Assembly: GCA_027625915.1 (NCBI GenBank)
Contig: JANTQA010000063.1
Coordinates: forward strand, 6,653,501-6,717,500
Reading direction: 5' to 3'
DNA: 64,000 bases
Source of the DNA: Anaeramoeba flamelloides
Lineage: Eukaryota; Metamonada; Anaeramoebidae
In this document: positions 56,352 to 64,000 of the stretch, in pieces
Layout of the letters: every line of letters begins with the position of its first letter
How positions within the stretch are numbered: position 1 is the first letter of the stretch
Notes under the pieces: model-generated
What the model was told of the DNA's origin: nothing
Databases searched by the model: none
The model's input: only the letters and a program-made list of their open reading frames with translations
Program-made: the position numbers and the translations under genes

Positions 56352-56355
56352 TTAA

Positions 56356-57126
56356 TACATTTTTTTGTAGTTTCCTTTTCAGAAAATTTTTGACCTCGTA
56401 TTTCTTGTATTATGATTGATAATTATTTATTGTTGATTTAGATATATATAAATGTTAAATAATTGTTAACGGTTCAATTAACTAGTGGCTGTAATATAGT
56501 GCTTCCCATATACTTTATTTAATATGATTTTTTTTCTCAAAAACCGAATATTGTTTGGTGAAAAATTTTGAATTGGGAAGCACTTTAAATCAGAAAAACA
56601 ACAATGTGACTAAATTGGGTCTTGGGAATTAAAGATCAAAAAGTTCTCAACATTTGCGATTCAGGCTTTTTTTTTTATCTTTTTCTTAAAGTAATGCAAA
56701 TACTAGGTGCTTTTTTCAACTCTGAGAGTGAAGATCTTCAAAGATCTTTGTTTTTTTTTGTGTTTTGCTTTAAAAGTTATATTTGCAAATGAGTGTTTGT
56801 TGTTCTTCAGGAATATCAATTGAAAAATTAAAGAAAGAAACAAAAAAAAAGTAAATAAGCAAAAAAAAATAAAAGATCCATGATTAAGAGGACACAAAAG
56901 TGTATCTAACTAATTTATTTTCGAATAAATTGAACTCACAACACCACGATCGTAAAATCTCGTACAAAATTTGTGTTTCAATTCAAAAAAAAAAAATACC
57001 TTTAATGAGCTAGGGGTTAACAAATAATCTTTATGTTTTTTTATTGAATTAAATGAATTCTGAATTTCTTATTGTCTGAACCGAATTCAAATCGGCTTGT
57101 TTGTTTGTATTTGATTTTTTTTGAAT
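56356..57126. other. Intergenic, no gene seen
   Basis: Spacer between converging PEX22-like and Cpn10 genes; an AATAAA on the minus strand at about 57120-57130 probably serves Cpn10. No other feature. Confidence 0.4.
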
Positions 57127-57489
57127 TTATTTTTTAATGATTGCAAGAAGAGCATGTTCTCTAATCAAAAAGTAATCTTCATTTTCCCAAACAATTTTTG
57201 TTCCACCAAATTCAGAAAGAAGAACACGATCACCTGCTTTTACAGTTAAAGGAACTGTTACACCCTCAACAACTTTCCCATCACCAGCAGAAACAACTAC
57301 ACCAACATTATTTTTTTTGGTAGCAGATCCAGGGATGAAAAGTCCAGATTTTGTTTTAGTTTCTTTTGTTTCACGTTTGATAAGCACATTATCAAAGAGT
57401 GGTTTGATTTTGATCCCACTCGAGAAAAGTCGAGAACAGATTTTTTGTGTTGAAAAAGATAGAATGTGTTTATGAGTGGTACTAAGCAT
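57127..57489 (-). CDS. Cpn10/GroES co-chaperonin with organellar presequence
   Basis: Single exon, 120 residues, ATG at 57489; an upstream TTG extension is not needed. Residues 1-25 (MLSTTHKHILSFSTQKICSR, then LFSSG) are basic, Ser/Thr-rich and free of acidic residues, like a mitochondrial or hydrogenosomal targeting peptide. The GroES fold follows from 26: IKPLFDNVLIKRE, the mobile loop KTKSGLFIPGSA that docks on Cpn60, the GDGK turn, VKAGDRVLLSEFGGTKI and the end LIREHALLAII. Length of the core (~95 residues) is standard. It caps the Cpn60 folding chamber in the matrix of a mitochondrion or mitochondrion-related organelle. Expected partner Cpn60 is not in this window. Confidence 0.95.
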   Translation of the reverse strand: MLSTTHKHILSFSTQKICSRLFSSGIKIKPLFDNVLIKRETKETKTKSGLFIPGSATKKNNVGVVVSAGDGKVVEGVTVPLTVKAGDRVLLSEFGGTKIVWENEDYFLIREHALLAIIKK

Positions 57490-57636
57490 TGTTAAAAATT
57501 GCAAAAATGTAAAAAAAAATTCGAAAAAAATGTTTATTGAAAATATAAATTATAGTTTTGAAAATAAAAAGTGGTAAAAAAAGAATCAACTAACACCAAT
57601 TTCTAATTGTTCAAATTTGATAATTTTGGGGTAAAG

Positions 57637-58137
57637 TAGTGAAAAAAATACCGGACATGAAAATAATCGCGGAAAAGATTTTTAATTGTGAATTATATGG
57701 AAAATTATTGTGTAATTCCATTTAATAGAAGAATAATTTCTTTTATTTATGAATCAAAAATTTGAAATTAGAACTTGATCCACTAATTGATATGATAATT
57801 AATTAAATTAGAACCGTTCAAAAAACCTTTCAATCAAACCAAAAAACAAGAATAAAAAATATGATTTTTCAAACTCTAGTTAACCTCTCTATAAAACTCT
57901 ATATTTTTTTAAAAATAAGTTGATCTACTTATGTTATCAAACAATTACTTGAGTATTCTCTAGAAACACCATACTTTAATGAACTTTAGGTAGGTTTATT
58001 ACTAGGATCATAAAAAATTTATTTAACAATAAAAAGGATTTGATTGAAAATATTTGTAATTATACAATAATTTTTCAATATTCACAATTAAAAATATTGC
58101 CCGGATGTTGATCAAGACATGAATTTTTTTCACTGCT
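57637..58137 (+). mobile_element. ~501 bp TIR element with ACCGG ends (family C), copy 2
   Basis: Left end TAGTGAAAAAAATACCGGAC; right end read backwards TAGCAGTGAAAAAAATTC. Interior blocks (AAACAATTACTTGAGTATTC, CTTTAGGTAGGTTTATTAC) match 9584-10079 in reverse orientation. No ORF. Confidence 0.75.
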
Positions 58138-58155
58138 ATATATATATATATATAT

Positions 58156-59649
58156 CCCTTAGCACTCCAAATAACCTAAAAACATTTCAAACAAAAATTT
58201 TAATTTGAAATGTTATCAAAGGATAATAAAGATATAGAATTAATAAACAATTATCTTAGAAAGAAAATTTAATAATTAAAAATTTTATAGTTACTTAAAA
58301 TAAAAAAATAACTTGAAAAAAAATTTTTCAACATTGGGAATTTTTTTTAGTGGTTATTGTAGTTTTATTATTTTTCAAAATTTTGTCAAAATAAATTTTT
58401 TTTTTATTTTTGAAAAGTTTGTCTAGACATCAAAAACCTCTTAGTTTTAACATTTAAAACACATGATACTTTACTGGAAATTTTTTGGGGGCCCTTTGCA
58501 CCCCAAAATTAACTAAAATGCTTGATTAAATAATTTATTCATTATAAAAGTTATTATAACATCACATAGAAAATTTGTTTTATCTACTGATTACTATACA
58601 ATATCAATATCTCTATTAGATTCTAAATAATTTAAAAATAAAAAAAAATATAAATTAAATTAGAAAAAAAAATTAAATTTTTTTTCATTGCAAAATTTTA
58701 CAATTTTTTCAACAAGATTTTTTTTCAATTTTAAATAGTTTGGCCAATAGTTCGAATCAGATTAATAATTGATTTTTTTTTTTATTTTTTACAATTTTTT
58801 AATTTTTGACTTTTTAAAATCTAGACATATAATAAACAATATTGTTGAATTAGAGACCATATATCAGAACTTATTTAACAAGATCTGGATTAATTTATTA
58901 AGGAAAAATCGAAATATAGCAAATATATTATTCAAATTTTTACCAATAACAAAATGCAATAAAAAAAATTTGGTTTCGGGTATTATTTTATAATATTGGA
59001 ATAATATTTAAGAGTTGTTTTTTATTTTATTTTAAATTTATTTATAAATATTTTATTATTTAAAAAGTAATTTATATTTATTTTATTCCAATTTAATAAA
59101 TTGAAATTATTTTACAATTTTTTTTTTTTTTTTGATTTTCAATTATTATCTATTGCTTAAATAAAAGTTTTAGAAAATTAATCATATTAAAAATTTAATT
59201 TTGACCTGAAGAAATAAATTTCATTTTTCTCTTAATTAGATATTTATTGAAATATTTTCTAAAAAAAAAAAATTAAATTTTCAAAGTAATTTTTTTTTTA
59301 TTTATTTTTTTATCATAAAATTAGCAAAATTGTTTGGTGGTTATTATTAATAAATTAATGTGTTGCGTTTTGAATTACTATTAATGTAATAAAATTTCTG
59401 ATTTTAAAAAAATAAAATAAAAATAAAAATCTTTAAAAAAAAATGTAAAAATGAATAATTATTATTTTTTTTTTCAATTTCTAAAAAAAAATCAATAACT
59501 TAACTACTTTATCTTTGAACTATTTTGACTTTTTATTATAATACAAATCTGGATTAAAGACAAATAAGAAAAATAATATATTGGTAGATCAATATCATTT
59601 TAAATCTAATTAAAAAAACTTGATGAAATTTAGGCAAATCTGTGGTGCT

Positions 59650-59654
<5 letters not shown>
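58156..59654. mobile_element. 1.5 kb element with CCCTTAGCAC termini set in TA repeats
   Basis: CCCTTAGCAC at 58156-58165 is mirrored by GTGCTAAGGG at 59645-59654, and each is bordered outside by a long TA run, so the inverted identity extends to about 20 bp. This fits insertion into, or duplication of, TA. The interior is strongly A+T-rich with one coding-like stretch on the plus strand (about 58826-58993, containing ELETIYQNLFNKIWINLLRK) that matches no transposase I know. Confidence 0.55.
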
Positions 59655-59680
<26 letters not shown>

Positions 59681-60485
59681 CAACAAATTAATTACAAGAT
59701 TATAATTTAAAATAGTTTTCTAAATTGTTTGTAAAGTTTTAATTTTTTTAAAAAAGGTGTATTCTGTACTTTTTATTAATATATCATTTTTTTTTAATTT
59801 CCAAATATGTAAGTTTTTTTATATTAGATACACACTGAAATAACATGTTACAAAATTGCATAACAGAAAAATAATTTTAGATAATTTACTATTTTTTTTA
59901 TAATATTAATTTAAATATGCTATTGATATTTTAACCATTTTTCTGTCAAAATTTAACCGAGTTAGAAAAAATAGAATGTAATGTTATTATATTTATTATT
60001 TTCACCGGGAAACATTCAATTTGTTATGATTCAAGTTTAGTCTGGAAGTGTAAAACTAAATAATCTTGTTATATTGATATAAGGTGAAATTAATCGTTAT
60101 TCTTCAAATACCCTATTTTTTTCAACATTCATTTTTACACTATGTAAACAATTCAATATAATCTTAGATTTAGAATTATTTCCCTTTTTGAGTTCGAAAT
60201 GGTTCCCAAAAGAAAGAAAATATATATATATATATATAGCGATTTTTGAACATATAAAAATAATATCAGGTACTATATTATTTTTGAAAATCATGATCTT
60301 ATTCGACAAAATATTAAAAAAACACATAGAATGAAAAAATGAATATAAAAAAATTGTGATTTTTTAATTATACATTGTGGGACTGATTCTTGAAAGGATC
60401 TTTTTCCCACAATTTATTTATCCAAATAATTGGATTTTAATCTTTATTTAGTTCTATTGAAGATAAAAATTAGTTAAAATCCCCC

Positions 60486-60519
<34 letters not shown>

Positions 60520-62019
60520 AAATCACAATAAAAAGAGAGATTATCCAACTTTACAATAGAGTCTATTTCACCTTTTATTCCACTTTTTTTTTTTTTTTAT
60601 AATACATACGAATTTCTTATATAAAATTGAGTATAGACGAAGCGTTTTAAATAATGAGTTATTTTAAAGATTTAAATAAAATTAACTTGGTTTGGAATAG
60701 TAAAAATAATTAAATTTTATTTTTATTTTGAAATATGTAATTTTCCCTTTTTCTCAATTTGATTAATACTCAACGGATTTTTTATGATTTTTTTTATAAA
60801 TCAATGATTAAATAATGTTACAAAATATATTCTTTTTTTATATTATCTGACATAAATAGGCGGGATTGCATAATTCTTTTGGTAGAAATATTTTTTTGAT
60901 CAAAATTAATTTTTGTTTAAAAAAGATTTTTATTAAATGGTGGGCTTTCCCCGGCCACTAGCTGGTGTTAAACAGTGACAAATACTGATAATTACTATCT
61001 GGTATTTCTATAGAAATGTTCTTATTTCTCTTTTTATTCAAAAAAAAGACAACTCTATTTTTTTTTTTTTTAGTAAATAAAATTGCTTTTAAATCAAAAA
61101 GAAACAAAAAAAAAATTGGTGAAATTTGTTTTCATAGAATACAATGATCGATAAAACCCATAACTAGAATATAAAACTAGTCGATCAAATTAAAACAATT
61201 ATTATTCTTGTTTTTTCTATACAACGTCCTTATTTAGGACTCATATATATCTAAGACCATATCAATTTTAAAAGATCAAATCCTTGATATTTTTAATAAA
61301 ACAATTTTTAGTTTAACCAAAAGAATTACCTCAAAAAAAAATAACGTAAAACAAATTTTTTATATTTATATTAATTACAACAAAGAGTATTTATTGTATC
61401 GCTGTGGTGAAAAACAGTCATAATAAAGGTAAAAAAAATTGTTATAATTCTTGAAATAAAATTAATTTAATAGTTTTCTTTTTCAAATAAAAAGGAAAAA
61501 AAGAACAAACTGAAAAAATATACTTTTCTGGATTTTGAGTAAGATCTTATATTTTTGGCACTTTTTATATAAGAAATTTGTATCTAAAAAATATTATCAA
61601 TGTATTAATAATAAAAATTTTCCCTGTTTCTGTTAAAGTTTGATCCCTAATATTATTTTTTAGAACCAAAATTTTCTCACAAAGCTAAAATATATTGTGA
61701 GAAAAATATTACATTTGATCTTTACTTTGTAGAATTAGTTTTTTTAATAATAGAACTGTATGGAAACAATGCTGGATTAACTTATTGTTTATTATTCGTT
61801 TCTTTGATTATTGAATTCAAAATTTTTTTAAGAAAAAAGATTCCACTGTTTTTTTTTTAATCACAGGCTTACCAAAACTGAACCTGTTAGTTTAAGGACT
61901 TTCCAAATTAAATCCTCAGTGGATACTTCTGGATGACCAGAAACATATTTTTTGACTTTAAATCAAGTTGAATTATATTATCGGTTTCAAATTTGCAATT
62001 TGTTTTTTTTTTTTTATAA
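59655..62019. other. Intergenic, no gene seen
   Basis: A+T-rich DNA with a poly-A run (about 60486-60516), a TA run near 60220 and an isolated G+C-rich patch (60945-60985, CTTTCCCCGGCCACTAGCTG) that I cannot assign. A weak family F relative may lie at 61400-61640. Confidence 0.35.
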
Positions 62020-62284
62020 TACCCTAATAAAAAAAGTTTTTTATAACATGTTATAAATGTGTTGTAAAGGTGTTATAAACGTTTAAAATGTTATAAAAAT
62101 TTATAATAACAACTTTTAAAACATAACTATTTGTTATAAAGTGTGTTATAAATTTTGTAACATGTTATAAGTCTGTTATAAGAATATTTTTTCAAAAAAA
62201 TATTGAAAAAATCATCATATCAAAGGAAATTTTGTTATAAAAATGTTATATAGATGTTATAAAAAAAGTTTTTTTATTAGGGTA
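62020..62284. mobile_element. 265 bp TIR element with ~10 GTTATAA repeats (family J)
   Basis: TACCCTAATAAAAAAAGTTT (from 62020) and, read back from 62284, TACCCTAATAAAAAAACTTT give ~28 bp inverted ends with TA at the borders. Between them GTTATAA or a one-base variant occurs about ten times, mostly in one orientation. No ORF. Confidence 0.8.
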
Positions 62285-63234
62285 TTTGTTGACGTTTTGT
62301 TTCAAAACCATTTTTACTAACCAAATTCAAAATTTATCTTGAAAGGGTTCTAAAATCAAAATTCCATTAGAAACATTTTCAGTTCCTTTTAAAGTCTGTT
62401 AGAATTTAGTGTGAGGATATATCTATTTACTTGAAAATAATGTGAGTGATCGTTGCATAATAGGTAGAAAAAATCCATTTTAGTATTACCTTTTTTTGCT
62501 TGAGAATTTTGAAAAGTTTTTTTGATCAACCAATGTTTTTCATTAATTATTCATAGAAATCCTAAAATTTGCAATATTTCGAATTATTTTTTATTGAGTG
62601 TCTTTTAAATCACTTTTTCTATTTACAGTATCGTATTTCAACTCTCAAAAAAGATAAAATTCTGATCGTCCTTAACAATATTAGTCATTTAAATTTGTTG
62701 AAATAATTAAGATTTCTTTACAAAGAAAACCAACAACTTTTAGAGTTATATTTGTAAAAGTTATAATAAAGAAGGAACAATAATTCAAGTCAGCAATAAT
62801 TTACCAATTTACAGAGATCGTAAATACATATTTGAAATTTTGTAAATAAAAAGAAATTTGTTGTTTGTTTTTTAAAATCAAAAAAAAAAACAATATGATT
62901 CTAAACTTCAGGAGGAAACTTAAATAAATACAAGTCACAAACAAGGGTATTTTTTGGGGTTTATAAGTTTGTTAAATGAAAAATAAATTTTTTTATTCTT
63001 TTTTATTGCATTATTCTTTTTCCAGACCTGATCAAAATAAAATGGTACCCAACAAAAAAATTAGTTTGTTTTTTGCACAAAAAAATAATTACTGAGCTCC
63101 CAAACCTTGAAAATGTCTGAAAGATTCTTTTTTGTTTTGTTGGTTTTTTTTTTTTATTGTTTTTTTAGAAAAGTTAAATCACAAAATGTCGGTTTTTTCT
63201 TCTTTTCAGTGAACAAAACCAAAATTTTCTTTAC
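62285..63234. other. Intergenic, no gene seen
   Basis: A+T-rich spacer downstream of the V-ATPase G gene. No feature recognised. Confidence 0.4.
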
Positions 63235-63612
63235 TTAGTTCTCTTCCTTTTCCTCTTTTTCTTCTTCTTCTTCTTTTTTTGGTGTAACTATTTCAAGATC
63301 TATATTTAAAACTGTGTCGAGTAATAATTGGATTGCTTCCTTTTTCTTTGTTTGTGCATATTTGATTGTTTCTTTGATTTCCTTTTGTGTAAGTTCTTCG
63401 TTTTCTTTGACATTTTCTTTTGATGAGCCTAACCTTTCCTTTCGGTAGAGCTCAAATTCTTCTTGTTTCGTTTGCCGTAGCCTTTTGATTTCTTCGACTG
63501 CCTCGTCTTTTGCTTCTTGGACTCTTTTCACTTTATATTTCATTGCCAATTCGATGTATTTTCCAGTAGTTTCTTCTGCTTGTTGGAGTTCTTGAATTAT
63601 TTCGTTACTCAT
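63235..63612 (-). CDS. V-type H+-ATPase subunit G
   Basis: Single exon, 125 residues, ATG at 63612. The N-terminal helix IIQELQQAEETTGKYIELAM and the following VKRVQEAKDEAVEEIKRLRQ match the G-subunit pattern I..LL.AE..A...V..A...K..RLK.AK.EA..EI...R. LGSSKENVKENEELTQKEIK corresponds to the second half, and LLLDTVLNIDLEI to the conserved end. The last ~15 residues are a Glu/Lys run (coded by a CTT/TTC microsatellite) beyond the normal ~115-residue length. Subunit G pairs with E to form the peripheral stalk that holds the catalytic head of the vacuolar proton pump. Codon use is more G+C-rich than the flanks. Confidence 0.92.
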   Translation of the reverse strand: MSNEIIQELQQAEETTGKYIELAMKYKVKRVQEAKDEAVEEIKRLRQTKQEEFELYRKERLGSSKENVKENEELTQKEIKETIKYAQTKKKEAIQLLLDTVLNIDLEIVTPKKEEEEEKEEKEEN

Positions 63613-64000
63613 TTCGTCAAGAATTTCGAGGAGAAAAGAAGAAAAAAATTAAAAATAGTTGTGATAAAAAATAAAATCTTAGATATCTTGATCAGTCCTA
63701 TTTGAAGAATTCAATAGTTTGGTATTATTTTTTTTCGACCCAATATGTCAATTAAGGACACTTTGTGATACCAAACAACAATAAGCAGGTTTTTAAATTC
63801 ATCTGGTAGTTTTTTTATAATCTCTGTAAACAAAATATTAAACTCATTTTGGTTTCTTGTATTTTTTGTTATAAAATTGGAAAATCAAATAATATAGTCC
63901 ACTTTTTTTCAAGTCTTTTTTCCTTAGATTTTGCAATTCATAACCTTTCTGAGTCTACAATAAAATGTGTTGGAATGAAAAGAAAGAGATCACAAATTAC
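63613..64000. promoter_or_regulatory. Upstream region of the V-ATPase G gene
   Basis: Non-coding A+T-rich DNA up to the window edge; no defined promoter element. Confidence 0.3.

Noticed and set aside
1-64000. CRISPR arrays, bacterial operons, virus-like elements
   Set aside because: No regular repeat-spacer arrays, ribosome-binding-site pattern, reverse transcriptase, integrase or capsid motifs were seen.

Overview
The window is a very A+T-rich piece of nuclear DNA from a protist. It has long homopolymer runs, introns with GT..AG ends, AATAAA-like signals just after several stop codons, and proteins rich in Lys, Asn, Glu and Ser. An RCC1-plus-two-BTB protein, a PH-like protein with an acidic tail, and a Cpn10 with an organelle-type presequence suggest an amoeboid lineage such as Anaeramoeba. 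That placement is an inference from architecture and composition; no marker gene proves it.

From left to right: a PH-like protein cut by the left edge (2-2425, +); an RCC1/BTB protein (8120-15692, +); a Sec14/CRAL-TRIO lipid-transfer protein with a Lys/Glu tail (24644-17708, -), converging on the RCC1/BTB gene; a nucleoside hydrolase (30364-29339, -); a CAP-Gly microtubule-binding protein (33176-32169, -); an atypical SDR-fold dehydratase/epimerase (41104-39634, -, three exons); a PEX22-like peroxin (48455-54580, +); a Cpn10/GroES co-chaperonin (57489-57127, -); and a V-ATPase G subunit (63612-63235, -). Weaker candidates are a three-exon PEX11-like N-terminus (41547-42450, +), a terminal exon (4387-4212, -), and a 42-codon ORF (31271-31399, +).

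The main structural result is that three genes are each split by one very long intron: 5,881 bp (RCC1/BTB), 5,533 bp (Sec14) and 5,352 bp (PEX22). All three are phase 0 and end in ATAG. Other introns here are only 146-230 bp. The protein homology runs cleanly across each junction, so much of what looks like gene-free DNA is intron.

Those introns and the intergenic spaces are full of short terminal-inverted-repeat elements. They include a TTAA-flanked family in a ~940 bp form with a small Cys-motif ORF and a ~170 bp deleted form; several TA-flanked families of 200-600 bp; one 1.5 kb TIR element; foldback elements built of alternating inverted modules; and older, diverged repeats. No rRNA, tRNA, CRISPR array or virus-like element could be supported. 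The genes are ordinary housekeeping functions and show no operon-like logic; the interest lies in intron architecture, the peroxin(s), and the compact, multi-family transposon landscape.
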